A stretch of 33,504 bases of DNA from Anaerolineae bacterium (GTDB lineage: Bacteria; Chloroflexota; Anaerolineae; JADYZS01), in NCBI GenBank assembly GCA_020853075.1, contig JADYZS010000047.1, positions 1-33,504 of the forward strand. The letters are read 5' to 3'. The translations under genes were made by a program, and so were the position numbers. Position 1 is the first letter of the stretch; the number at the start of each line of letters is the position of its first letter. Of this stretch, positions 22,512 to 30,524 are shown piece by piece. The notes beneath the pieces were generated by a model that did not search any database, had not been told where the DNA came from, and saw nothing but the letters and a program-made list of their open reading frames with translations.

Positions 22512-23744
22512 TCATCCGGTATATTCGTGGAAGCCTTTGCCTACCTTACGCCCCAGGTGTCCTGCGCGCACCTTCAGTTTCAGCAAGCGTGCGGGCCGGA
22601 AGCGTTCGCCACCCCAGGCTGCGCTCTGGTACTCCTCTAACCCGGCCAGCACGGTATCCAGGCCCAGGTGGTCGGCCAGGGCCAGGGGGCCCATGCGCTC
22701 GCCGTGCCAGGTCATGCCTGTGCCGGCGACCATCGCCATGTCAATGTCGGCGATGCCCGCGATGCGCTCCTGCCGGCAGAGGGCTGCCTCGTTGATGAGG
22801 GGATAGACCAGCCGCTCTACGCAGAAGGGTGTATTGGTGCGCACACCGTTTGTATGCTGCATCTCGGCGATCATCGCTTTCACCGGCTCGTCCGACTCGT
22901 TGCCGTAGCCGTAGAAGCCTGCACCGGCCTTCTCACCCAGGCGATTGGCGGCAATCAACTTGTGGAAGAGCCCCGCCGGAGCCATGCGCTCGCCATATTC
23001 ACTATACAGGTAGAGGCCGACGTCGCCGCAGACGTCAATGCCTAGCATATCCATCAGCGTAAAGGGGCCCATAGGCATCCCGAATTCGGTCAGCGCGCGG
23101 TCTATCGTCTGCGCATCGGCGGCACCCTCCTGTAAGCAGAAGGTCGCCTCATTAAGATAGGGCATGAGGAGCCGGTTGACGAGGAAGCCCGGACACTCCT
23201 GCACCACGACGGGGATTTTGCGCAGCGACTCGGCGAAGGAGACCACGTCGTCCACCGTCTCCTGTGCAGTATCCAGGCCGGGGATGACCTCCATCAATTT
23301 CATGACGTGCGCCGGGTTGAAGAAGTGCATCCCGATCATCTTCGCCGGGCGCTTGGTGGCCGCGCCCATCTCGCTGATGGAGAGGGCCGAGGTATTGCTG
23401 GCGAAGATCGTTGTCTCCGGGCAGACGGCGTCCAATTCGGCGAAGATGCGCTTTTTCAGATCCATCCGCTCCGGCACGGCTTCAATGACCAGGTCGGCAT
23501 CGCTGAGGCTGTCGTAGGCCAACGTCGGCTCAATGAGGGCCAACCTGTTCTCCATTTCCCCGGCGCTCATCTTGCCTTTGTCCACCCGCCGCTGATAGAT
23601 ATCGCGGATGCGGGTCAGGCCGCGCTCCAGCATCGCCTGATCCACGTCTTTCAGGACGACGGGGAGGCCGGAGTAACTGATGACCTGGGCGATCTCTGCG
23701 CCCATCGTTCCGGCGCCGATGACGCCTGCCTTGAAAATGTACAT
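22512..23744 (-). CDS. 3-Hydroxyacyl-CoA dehydrogenase with two C-terminal domains
   Basis: NAD-dependent enzyme of 410 residues. The Rossmann motif 'GVIGAGTMGAEIAQ' is at 7-20, 'VIEAVPERMDLKKRIFAELD' near 87-105, and the catalytic pair His140 ('GMHFFNPAH') and Glu152 ('LMEVIPG') are in place. The stand-alone short enzyme is about 280-300 residues; the extra about 110 residues here form a second 3HCDH C-terminal domain ('CVERLVYPLINEAALCRQE', 'MGPLALADHLGLDTVLAGL'). It thus resembles the longer bacterial dehydrogenases or the dehydrogenase half of FadB without the hydratase. AGGAGG at 5 nt gives the start. Confidence 0.94.
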   Translation of the reverse strand: MYIFKAGVIGAGTMGAEIAQVISYSGLPVVLKDVDQAMLERGLTRIRDIYQRRVDKGKMSAGEMENRLALIEPTLAYDSLSDADLVIEAVPERMDLKKRIFAELDAVCPETTIFASNTSALSISEMGAATKRPAKMIGMHFFNPAHVMKLMEVIPGLDTAQETVDDVVSFAESLRKIPVVVQECPGFLVNRLLMPYLNEATFCLQEGAADAQTIDRALTEFGMPMGPFTLMDMLGIDVCGDVGLYLYSEYGERMAPAGLFHKLIAANRLGEKAGAGFYGYGNESDEPVKAMIAEMQHTNGVRTNTPFCVERLVYPLINEAALCRQERIAGIADIDMAMVAGTGMTWHGERMGPLALADHLGLDTVLAGLEEYQSAAWGGERFRPARLLKLKVRAGHLGRKVGKGFHEYTG

Positions 23745-23767
23745 GCGTGCCTCCTGACTTCTCGCTT

Positions 23768-23909
23768 AACCACGGAGACACAGAGGACACGGAGGAAGTG
23801 GTTTACCACAAAGACACAAAGGCACAAAGTTTATGATTATCTTTGTGTCTTGGTGCCTTGGTGGTGAGGCCTTGTTTCTTTTCTCTGTGCTCTCCGTGTC
23901 TCCGTGGTT
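23768..23909. repeat. ACCACGGAGACAC long compound palindrome
   Basis: AACCACGGAGACAC (23768-23781) and GTGTCTCCGTGGTT (23896-23909) are perfect 14-bp arms; inside, ACCACAAAGACACAAAGGCAC-like sequence pairs with its complement. This family of tandem-like 'cacGGAGacacaGAG' repeats is common between genes in environmental bacteria. It ends three bases before the thiolase stop codon, filling the thiolase-dehydrogenase gap. A fragment is at about 20040. Confidence 0.8.
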
Positions 23910-23912
23910 CAT

Positions 23913-25118
23913 CTATGCCTTCTCCACGATCAGTGCGCCACCCTGCCCGCCGCCGACGCACATGGTCACCATGCCGTAGCGGACGTTCCGCCGCTCCATC
24001 TCGTTCAGGATGGTCACCACCTGGCGAGAGCCGGTGGCGCCGACGGGGTGGCCCAGGGCTATCGCGCCGCCGTTGACGTTCACCTTCTCCCAATCCCAGC
24101 CGTAGCCCTGGGCGACCATCTCCCGGCCTACGGCCAGGCATTGCGCGGCAAAGGCTTCGTTCAACTCAATCAGGGCTACGTCGTCTAGTTTCAGCGCGGC
24201 TTTCTTGAGTGCCATGGGCATCGCCCGCGCCGGGCCGATGCCCATGTAGGCGGGATCCACCCCAGCGTAGGCATAAGCGACGAGGCGAGCGCGCGGCTTC
24301 AGGCCTAACTGCGCTGCCCGCTCGGCGGTGGCGACGATCATCGCTGCCGCACCGTCGCTGATGGGGCAGGAGTTGGCGGGCGTCACCGTGCCGCCCTCCT
24401 TGAAGATCGTGGGATAGAGCGCGGCTTTTTGCACCGTCAGCGCCGGGTTGATGGACTCGTCCTGGGTGATCGGCTCCGAGGCGACCTCCTGACCGGCCAC
24501 CTTCTTCTTGACATAAACAGGAACGATCTCCGTCTGGAACTTCCCCGTACGGGTCGCCATAAACGCCTTCTTGTGCGACTGCACCGCGAAGGCGTCTTGC
24601 TCTTCTCGTGTGATCTCGTATTGCTCCACCAGGTTTTCGGCGGTGCGCCCCATCAGTTGGCCGCAGACCGGGTCGGTCAGCCCTTCCCACAGCGCATCGG
24701 TGAATTGCACGTGGCGCAGTTTGATGCCCCAGCGCGCCTCGCGCACGATATAGGGGATGTTGGACATGCTCTCTGTGCCGCCGACGAGGTATAGCTCGCC
24801 TTCGCCCGCCTGGATCGCGCGGTAGGCCGAGGTGATTGCCTCTATGCCGGAGGCGCAGTTGCGATGGACGGTAAAGCCGGGGACTTCGCGCGGGATGCCG
24901 GCAAAGAGCGCGGCGACGCGAGCGATATTAGGTGCGTCCGAGGGCTGGGCGACGCAGCCGAGGATTACATCATCCAGGGTCGCGGCGTCCGCGCCTGTGT
25001 CGGCCAGGGTCTTCTTGAAGACGGTGGTTGCCAGATCCACCGCGGTGATAGTGCGGAGCGCGCCTCCGTGCGCGCCAAGGGGGGTACGGCTGCCGCCGAC
25101 GATGACAACGTCTTTCAT
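23913..25118 (-). CDS. Thiolase (acetyl-CoA acyltransferase)
   Basis: A 401-residue thiolase, which cleaves 3-ketoacyl-CoA with CoA at the end of each beta-oxidation turn or condenses acetyl-CoA in reverse. The acylated Cys88 is in 'VHRNCASGIEAI', His357 in 'NGGAIALGHPVGATG' and Cys387 in 'MVTMCVGGGQGG': the full catalytic triad. The 'RTPLGAHGGAL' N-terminus is typical. It is the first gene of the cluster, with AGAGGAG at about 7 nt. No promoter is visible immediately upstream; the nearest is beyond the terminator-like structure at 25224-25282. Confidence 0.95.
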   Translation of the reverse strand: MKDVVIVGGSRTPLGAHGGALRTITAVDLATTVFKKTLADTGADAATLDDVILGCVAQPSDAPNIARVAALFAGIPREVPGFTVHRNCASGIEAITSAYRAIQAGEGELYLVGGTESMSNIPYIVREARWGIKLRHVQFTDALWEGLTDPVCGQLMGRTAENLVEQYEITREEQDAFAVQSHKKAFMATRTGKFQTEIVPVYVKKKVAGQEVASEPITQDESINPALTVQKAALYPTIFKEGGTVTPANSCPISDGAAAMIVATAERAAQLGLKPRARLVAYAYAGVDPAYMGIGPARAMPMALKKAALKLDDVALIELNEAFAAQCLAVGREMVAQGYGWDWEKVNVNGGAIALGHPVGATGSRQVVTILNEMERRNVRYGMVTMCVGGGQGGALIVEKA

Positions 25119-25133
25119 GCTGCTCTCCTCTGC

Positions 25134-25195
25134 AAACCCTAAAGGTCTCTGTAGAGACGAGCCGTCGGCTCGTCTCTACAACCCTTTAGGGGTTT
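25134..25195. repeat. GTAGAGACGAGCCG perfect palindrome with outer AAACCCTAAAGG arms
   Basis: GTAGAGACGAGCCG and CGGCTCGTCTCTAC (25151-25179) are perfect 14-bp arms around one base; outer arms AAACCCTAAAGG and CCCTTTAGGGGTTT enclose them. It lies just upstream of the thiolase start, in its predicted mRNA leader. Sequences of this kind are found repeatedly in chloroflexal and cyanobacterial intergenic DNA. Confidence 0.8.
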
Positions 25196-25223
25196 GAATA
25201 CTTTGGTTTCTTGGGATTCACAC

Positions 25224-25282
25224 AAAACGAAAAGGCGAGGGCCGCTGAGAGCACGTAACGCTCCATGAGGCTATCCCTCGCC
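25224..25282 (-). terminator. Intrinsic terminator ahead of the thiolase gene
   Basis: On the minus strand GGCGAGGG and CCCTCGCC form a perfect 8-bp stem carrying an inner GAGC/GCTC stem-loop, followed at once by TTTTCGTTTT (25224-25233). On the plus strand no T-run follows. The orientation therefore stops transcription toward thiolase. Confidence 0.65.
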
Positions 25283-25376
25283 TGATAGATAGGGCGGTGC
25301 CGGAAAGGCGGTCGCCGGTGACGTGCCTCCGCAAGCCGCAGCACACTTTGGTCAGTGTTATGAAACCACCGTCACC
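25234..25376 (-). ncRNA. Candidate structured regulatory RNA (attenuator or riboswitch of unknown class) upstream of the beta-oxidation cluster
   Basis: On the minus strand an extended -10 promoter predicts a start near 25375. The RNA opens with GGTGACG, which pairs with CGTCACC about 50 nt later, enclosing an ACACU/AGUGU hairpin and a GC-rich arm. A GGCGACCGCC...GGCACCGCC region follows, and then the GGCGAGGG/CCCTCGCC terminator. CTATC before the terminator can pair with GATAG inside its 5' side, which would compete with the terminator stem. This is the layout of a transcription attenuator controlling the thiolase operon, but it could be an independent small RNA. No known class was recognised. 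Confidence 0.5.
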
Positions 25377-25379
25377 CAT

Positions 25380-25390
25380 ATTCTATACCA
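25380..25390 (-). promoter_or_regulatory. Extended -10 promoter for the candidate attenuator RNA
   Basis: The minus strand reads TGGTATAGAAT, an extended -10 (TG-n-TATAGA). The -35 region is weak. It lies just upstream of the first pairing element of the structured RNA. Confidence 0.4.
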
Positions 25391-25435
25391 ATTTCTGAGA
25401 GAGCACAAATGGCGTCAGGCCTCACGGTTCCTCGT

Positions 25436-25464
25436 TTGACATTGCATAGGATTAGCGTGATAAT
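25436..25464 (+). promoter_or_regulatory. corA promoter
   Basis: A perfect TTGACA (25436-25441), a 17-nt spacer and GATAAT (25459-25464, five of six) predict a start near 25471 and a leader of only about 23 nt to the GTG. The structured region at 25224-25376 is therefore not in the corA leader if this is the main promoter. Confidence 0.65.
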
Positions 25465-25493
25465 AGGTCTCACTATGAAACACGAGGATACCT

Positions 25494-26408
25494 GTGGCCG
25501 TCGAAGTCATCACCTATGGCAGACTAACCTGGGTCAACATCGTCCAGCCTTCGCCGGAGGATATGCAATACCTCCGCGCCCATTACTCCTTTCATCCCCT
25601 GGAACTAGAGGACTGCCTCAGCCAGATAGAACGGCCCAAGATAGACGAGCACGAGGATTATCTTTTCATTGTCATGCACTTCCCGGTCTTTGACCGTCAG
25701 GCTCAGATCAGCCGTCCTTCCGAAGTCAATTTCTTCATTGGGGCAAACTACCTGGTGACAATCCATGCCGGAGTATTGAAACCCCTCGTACTGCTATTCA
25801 ATTCCTGTAAAGAAGAGGAAACGGCGCGCCAGCGACACATGGGTAAAGGTGCCGGCCGGCTCCTTTACAACGTTCTGGATCGCATGGTGGACTACTGCTT
25901 CCCCATGCTTAACAAGGTGGGCCAGCATATCCGGGATATTGAAGAGGATATGTTCACCACCGACATGCGTCGCGTTGTACAGAACATTTCTCTGGTGCGC
26001 CGTGATCTGATTTCCTTGCGGCGTGTCATCAAACCTCAGATTGCCATTGTCACCAATCTGGAGAGAAAAGATCGCCCCTTCATCCAGGAAGAACTGGACG
26101 TCTATTTCGGCGACATCGTGGACGGTTTCTCCCGTGCCTGGGACATCCTGGAGGACTATGAGGAAGTGATTGAGGGGCTTAGTTCTACCAGCGACTCGCT
26201 CATTTCCTACCGCATCAACGAGGTGATCCGCATCTTAACGGTCATCTCGGTCATCATGCTGCCGCTGACCCTCGTTTCCGGCATCTATGGTATGAATATC
26301 GCGCTGCCGCTCGCGCAGCATCCGCTTTCATTCGTTTTCGTTCTCGGTGTAATGATCTTGGTTGCTGGCGGTATGTTGACCTTCTTCCGCCATCGGGGGT
26401 GGGTCTGA
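25494..26408 (+). CDS. corA: CorA-family magnesium/divalent cation transporter
   Basis: A 304-residue CorA protein with a large cytoplasmic N-terminal domain and two C-terminal helices. The signature YGMN is at 265-268, after the first helix ('VISVIMLPLTLVSGI'), and the second helix ends in the basic tail 'RHRGWV'. 'LEDCLSQIERPKIDEHEDYLFIVMHFP' is typical of the N-domain. CorA pentamers admit Mg2+, sometimes Co2+ or Ni2+. The start is GTG with GAGG at about 6 nt. The stop TGA overlaps the next ATG by one base. Confidence 0.94.
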   Translation: MAVEVITYGRLTWVNIVQPSPEDMQYLRAHYSFHPLELEDCLSQIERPKIDEHEDYLFIVMHFPVFDRQAQISRPSEVNFFIGANYLVTIHAGVLKPLVLLFNSCKEEETARQRHMGKGAGRLLYNVLDRMVDYCFPMLNKVGQHIRDIEEDMFTTDMRRVVQNISLVRRDLISLRRVIKPQIAIVTNLERKDRPFIQEELDVYFGDIVDGFSRAWDILEDYEEVIEGLSSTSDSLISYRINEVIRILTVISVIMLPLTLVSGIYGMNIALPLAQHPLSFVFVLGVMILVAGGMLTFFRHRGWV

Positions 26409-27577
26409 TGAGTAGCGTCGCCCGCGCCGCGCTCGCGCCACCCTCTTTGGTGACCACGCCGGAGCAACTCACCGCGCTCTTGCAGCGGCTCAAGGGTGAG
26501 CCGGTTGTGGCGGTAGATACCGAATCCAACAGTCTCTATGCCTATTATTATCGGGTCTGCCTCATCCAGGTCTCCATCCCCGGTGCCGATTACCTGCTAG
26601 ACCCCCTGATCCCCGACCTTGATATGTCTCCCCTGGGCGACATCTTCTCCAATCCAGCCGTGGAAAAGGTCTTCCACGCCGCAGAAAATGATATTCTGGT
26701 CTTGCAGCGCGACTACAATTTCTGCTTTGTTCGTTGCTTTGATACCATGCTGGCGGCTCGCATCCTCGGCTGGCGGCAGGTGGGGTTGGCTGCGATCCTG
26801 GACGAGCGTTTCCACGTCCAATTGGACAAGAGTCTGCAAAGAACCGATTGGGGGCGCCGCCCTCTGGCACGAGACCAAATGGCGTATGCCCGGCTTGATA
26901 CCCATTATCTCCTCCCCCTCCGGGATTTGCTCCTCGCGGAACTGCGCTCGCGTGGCCGTTTGGATGAGGCCAGGGAAGCCTTCGCCGCCCTAGAGAATAT
27001 CGCTTGGGTGGAGAAGCCGTTTGACCCCGACGGCTTCTGGCGGATAAACGGGGCGCGCGACCTCCCGCCGCGCGCGCTCGCCACCTTGCAAGAACTCTAC
27101 CTCTTCCGAGATGCCGAGGCTCGCCGCCAGAATTGGCCTCCCTTCAAGATCGCGACGGATCAAGCCCTGATCAACCTGGCGATGACACAACCCCAGGACG
27201 GCAATGCTCTGAGCCGGGTGCCACGGATCGGTTCAACCCAAGCCCATCGCTGGGGCAAGGGATTCCTGGCCGCGATTGAGCGCGGGCGTGTGGCTCCGCC
27301 TCCATCTCCCCCCCCGCGTCAAGGGAACCACAACGGGAGCCGTCCTGATGAGGCCACGATGACTCGCTTTGATGCGTTGCGTGCCTGGCGTAGCAAGAAG
27401 GCCCATGAGCGGGACGTGGAGCCCGACGTCGTTGCCAGCAACGAGGTCCTGATGACCCTGGCTCGCCTCTGTCCCCACACCCCGGATGAGTTGTCTCGCG
27501 CGGGCGTGTGGGGCCCCTGGAAGCAACGCACCTACGGCCCGGATATACTAAACATATTGAAGGATGCCCGTCACTGA
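26408..27577 (+). CDS. rnd: Ribonuclease D with two HRDC domains
   Basis: A 389-residue 3'-5' exoribonuclease of the DEDDy type. Exo I 'VVAVDTES' carries Asp37 and Glu39; Exo II is 'VFHAAENDILVL'; Exo III 'YARLDTHYLLPL' has the Y-x3-D pattern. Two HRDC-like helical domains follow (about 210-295, and about 315-385, 'RFDALRAWRSKKAHERDVEPDVVASNEVLMTLA'), as in E. coli RNase D, with a Pro-rich joint between. It trims tRNA and other stable RNA 3' ends. The ATG at 26408 overlaps the corA stop (TGATG), giving translational coupling; an in-frame GTG at 26399 is less likely. Confidence 0.94.
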   Translation: MSSVARAALAPPSLVTTPEQLTALLQRLKGEPVVAVDTESNSLYAYYYRVCLIQVSIPGADYLLDPLIPDLDMSPLGDIFSNPAVEKVFHAAENDILVLQRDYNFCFVRCFDTMLAARILGWRQVGLAAILDERFHVQLDKSLQRTDWGRRPLARDQMAYARLDTHYLLPLRDLLLAELRSRGRLDEAREAFAALENIAWVEKPFDPDGFWRINGARDLPPRALATLQELYLFRDAEARRQNWPPFKIATDQALINLAMTQPQDGNALSRVPRIGSTQAHRWGKGFLAAIERGRVAPPPSPPPRQGNHNGSRPDEATMTRFDALRAWRSKKAHERDVEPDVVASNEVLMTLARLCPHTPDELSRAGVWGPWKQRTYGPDILNILKDARH

Positions 27578-28965
27578 TGATTTCAACGCGCTATCGCTGG
27601 CTAAGCGTGCCTCTCACCGTCCTGGCCCTATTCCTCGGCTGGGCACTAGGTGTCGTTGCCTCGCCTGAGGAGCCTAAGTACCGCTACGTTTTCCCGGTGC
27701 AGCCGCCGGACGTTGCCCACTTCGCGCCTGAGCATCACGACTACCCCGCAACGGATATTTTTGCCCCGGCAGGGGCCTTGTTCGTTGCACCAACCGACGG
27801 TGTGATTGAATTCATCAGCCGCGAGGATCTCTGGAACCCTGAGGCGGATGATCCGGTAACGCGCGGTGGGCTTGCGATCAGCATGGTAGGCGACGATGGC
27901 GTGCGCTACTACGGCTCACATTTGTCGGAGGTTGACGGTGCGCTGGCTGCGGGGATGCGGGTGCAGGCAGGGCAGACTCTAGGCCGGATAGGACAATCGG
28001 GCAACGCGCGCAGCACGCCCTCGCATCTGCACTTTGGCATCTCTCATCCTACCTTCCCCGATGATTGGGCGGTTCGCCGCGGCGAGGTCTCCCCTTATCC
28101 GTATCTACAGGCCTGGCTCAAGGGCGAGATGCGGGCACCGGCGATCCTCTCTCGTTCCTGCGCCGCTTCAGGTGCGGAGGCTGCATCCAACTGCGAGATT
28201 TTCGGCTATTCGGCGCAAGGACGTCCTTTGGAGGTCTATCGCTTTGGCAACGGCCCGGTGAAGATAGCCCTCATCGGTGCGATTCATGGCGGCTACGAGT
28301 GGAACTCGGCGGCGTTGATGCACCGGCTCATGGCTCACCTCGTTGCCAATCCTACCCTCGTCTTCACACGAACCACGTTGTACGTCGTTCCTCTGCTCAA
28401 TCCTGATGGCTTAGCCCGCAGCGGCGGCCCCGATGGACGCTTCAACGGCAACATGGTGGACATCAACCGCAACTGGGACTGTCTCTGGCAGCCCAGGGCC
28501 GAATGGAAAGGACGGGCGGTGAGCCCCGGCGCGCGGCCTTTCTCCGAGCCGGAAGCCCAGGCTCTGCGCGATTTCTTGTTGGATGGCCGCTTCCGTGCAG
28601 CGGTTTTCTACCATAGTTCCGGCGGGATGGTAACGGCTGGGGCACGCTGTGGCGGTGGCGACGCGTCGCGGGCGTTCTCCCATGCCATCGCCCGCGCGAC
28701 CGGCTATACCTCCATGCGTTTCCCGCAGTCTGACGTGACCGGCGAGGCAGCGGACTGGTTCACCTCCCAAGGCATTCCCGCCGTGGCTATTGAGTTAAGT
28801 ACCCATGTGAGTCTGGATTGGGCGCAAAACCTCAAGGCTCTGCAAGCGATTCAGCAGGTGGCGGTTGCGAACTCGCCGAGCCAACCACCTGTGCAAGAGG
28901 TCCCTCTGATCCCGATCCCAGGCCTACCTTATCCCCTGATCTGGCGCTGGGCCGAGGGCCTATGA
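27577..28965 (+). CDS. Fused M23 (LytM) and M14 (carboxypeptidase) peptidase, exported
   Basis: A 463-residue protein with a signal peptide or anchor (about 8-28). An M23 domain follows (45-180): 'HHDYPATDIFAPAG' supplies the His53/54 and Asp60 ligands and 'PSHLHFGIS' the His150 and His152 pair. The second half (about 205-430) is M14: 'IGAIHGGYEWNS' (His237, Glu241), 'LLNPDGLA', 'VDINRNWD' (Asn297, Arg298), 'YHSSGG' (His346) and 'VAIELSTH' (catalytic Glu406). Both sites look intact. Together they could cleave peptidoglycan cross-bridges and trim stem peptides outside the membrane. The ATG overlaps the rnd stop (TGATG) with GAAGGA upstream. Confidence 0.88.
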   Translation: MISTRYRWLSVPLTVLALFLGWALGVVASPEEPKYRYVFPVQPPDVAHFAPEHHDYPATDIFAPAGALFVAPTDGVIEFISREDLWNPEADDPVTRGGLAISMVGDDGVRYYGSHLSEVDGALAAGMRVQAGQTLGRIGQSGNARSTPSHLHFGISHPTFPDDWAVRRGEVSPYPYLQAWLKGEMRAPAILSRSCAASGAEAASNCEIFGYSAQGRPLEVYRFGNGPVKIALIGAIHGGYEWNSAALMHRLMAHLVANPTLVFTRTTLYVVPLLNPDGLARSGGPDGRFNGNMVDINRNWDCLWQPRAEWKGRAVSPGARPFSEPEAQALRDFLLDGRFRAAVFYHSSGGMVTAGARCGGGDASRAFSHAIARATGYTSMRFPQSDVTGEAADWFTSQGIPAVAIELSTHVSLDWAQNLKALQAIQQVAVANSPSQPPVQEVPLIPIPGLPYPLIWRWAEGL

Positions 28966-29004
28966 CCCGGTCTTGGAGCCCTGCCAGAAACGGATACCAG
29001 CCTC

Positions 29005-30411
29005 ATGAACATACAATTTCTTGGCGCGGCCCGCACGGTCACCGGCTCCATGCACCTGGTCACCGTCAACGGTCACCGGCTCCTCCTGGACTGCGGCTTG
29101 TTTCAGGGACGCCGCGCGGAGACGTGGGAGCGTAATCGCACTTTCCCTTTCAACGTCGCCGAACTGGACGCGGTCGTCCTATCCCATGCCCACATAGACC
29201 ATTCCGGCAACCTACCCAATCTGGTCAAGGCGGGGTTCCACGGCTGCGTCTATGCCACCTCTGCCACACGCGATCTCTGCGCGGCCATGCTCCCCGATTC
29301 AGGTCACATCCAGGAAAGCGATACGGCCTACGTGAACAAGAAACGGGCACGCCAGAATCTACCGCCTGTGGAACCGCTCTATACCCGCCAGGAGGCCATC
29401 GCTACACTTTCCTCGTTTCACTCCCTGGAGTACGGCCATACCTTCATGCCTGTTCCTGGCGTGAAGGCAACCTTTCTGGACGCCGGGCACATCCTGGGGT
29501 CGGCCATCACGGTCCTTGATCTGGACGAGGGGGGGCGCCGTTTGCGCCTGGCCTTCACCGGCGATCTAGGGCGCAAGGGTCTTCCCATTCTCCGCGACCC
29601 GGCGCCGGTAGAAGGTGCGGACGCGCTGATCGTGGAGAGTACCTACGGGGCACGCACGCACGAGACGCCCGACCAGGCGCGCGACAGATTAGTAGAGATC
29701 ACCCGCGAGACACAGCGCCGCGGCGGCAAACTCCTGATACCCGCCTTCGCCGTCGGGCGCACACAGGAGATCGTTTATGGTTTTCACCGCCTCTTTGAGG
29801 CCGGGGCTCTCCGCCCGATCAGTGTCTATGTGGATAGCCCGTTAGCCATCAACGTTACGGAGGCTTTTCGTCTCCACCCGGAGTGCTACGACGCGGACGT
29901 GAACGACTTCCTGCTGCGCGACTCGCACAACGATCCGTTCGGTTTCGGACGTCTCACCTATGTACGCGACGTGGAGGATTCCAAGGCTCTGAACACCCTT
30001 GACAAGCCTGCCATCATCATCGCGGCATCGGGGATGTGCGAAGGGGGGCGCATCCTGCACCATCTGCGCCACAACATTGAGGATCCGCGCACCTGTATCC
30101 TCTTCCCCGGCTTCCAGGCAGAGAATACGCTAGGCCGTCGCCTGGTGGATGGAGAGAAGAAGGTGCGTATCTTTGGTGAGGAGTTCAGGGTGCGGGCGAG
30201 GGTGGAGCAGATCAACGGCTACAGCGCGCACGCCGACCGCGACGAACTCCTCGGCTGGACACGAGAGGCGATGGCGCGAGGGCCGCTCAAGCGCGCCTTT
30301 GTCGTACATGGCGACGAGACGAACGCGTTTGCTCTCGCACAGGGGTTACAGCAGGAATTGGGAATTAGAGAGGTGGTTGTGCCGGAGCGGGGGCAGGAGG
30401 TAGAGTTATAG
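29005..30411 (+). CDS. Beta-CASP metallo-beta-lactamase RNase (CPSF73/RNase J-like family)
   Basis: A 468-residue protein with the metallo-beta-lactamase motif 'LSHAHIDHSGNLP' (His61, His63, Asp65, His66), 'DAGHILGSA', 'FTGDLGRKG', and beta-CASP motifs: 'ESTYGARTHE' (motif A region), 'IPAFAVGRTQEIVY', 'ASGMCEGGRILHHL' and 'INGYSAHADRDELL' (motif C His). The family processes RNA by endo- or exonuclease action; archaeal and bacterial members resemble CPSF-73. No KH domain is present, so it is the short bacterial type. The start has no clear ribosome site. It is 39 nt downstream of the peptidase gene. Its last 47 bases overlap an antitoxin relic on the other strand. Confidence 0.93.
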   Translation: MNIQFLGAARTVTGSMHLVTVNGHRLLLDCGLFQGRRAETWERNRTFPFNVAELDAVVLSHAHIDHSGNLPNLVKAGFHGCVYATSATRDLCAAMLPDSGHIQESDTAYVNKKRARQNLPPVEPLYTRQEAIATLSSFHSLEYGHTFMPVPGVKATFLDAGHILGSAITVLDLDEGGRRLRLAFTGDLGRKGLPILRDPAPVEGADALIVESTYGARTHETPDQARDRLVEITRETQRRGGKLLIPAFAVGRTQEIVYGFHRLFEAGALRPISVYVDSPLAINVTEAFRLHPECYDADVNDFLLRDSHNDPFGFGRLTYVRDVEDSKALNTLDKPAIIIAASGMCEGGRILHHLRHNIEDPRTCILFPGFQAENTLGRRLVDGEKKVRIFGEEFRVRARVEQINGYSAHADRDELLGWTREAMARGPLKRAFVVHGDETNAFALAQGLQQELGIREVVVPERGQEVEL

Positions 30412-30523
30412 CCAGTGGCTGCCCCCAGCGTTCTATCACAAACCGCTCAAGCCCATATCCGGCATAGGCAAGCAAATCGGGCAGGTTCTTGCGTGCTTCC
30501 GATGCGTTTATTTGCGTGGTCAT
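30365..30523 (-). pseudogene. Truncated Phd/YefM-family antitoxin relic
   Basis: Starting at ATG 30523 the frame reads MTTQINASEARKNLPDLLAY, then AGYGLERFVIERWGQPLA, the Phd/YefM DNA-binding N-terminal fold ('NASEARKNLPDLL...VIERhGkPvA'). After residue 38 similarity stops where the sequence enters the 3' end of the beta-CASP gene, and it terminates after 14 unrelated codons (52 aa in total; the family is about 80-90). The toxin-binding C-terminus and any toxin gene are missing. It follows the DUF3048 gene by 20 nt. A perfect palindrome precedes it, like an autoregulatory operator. It could still make a short DNA-binding peptide, but a decayed toxin-antitoxin gene is the simpler reading. Confidence 0.65.
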
Positions 30524-30524
30524 C

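Noticed and set aside
25220..25385. T-box, M-box, SRP or 6S RNA in the thiolase-corA gap
   Set aside because: The plus strand has AGGGCGGTGCCGG, faintly like a T-box, but no stem I motifs and no following terminator. M-box and SRP core words are absent, and the terminator fits only the minus strand.
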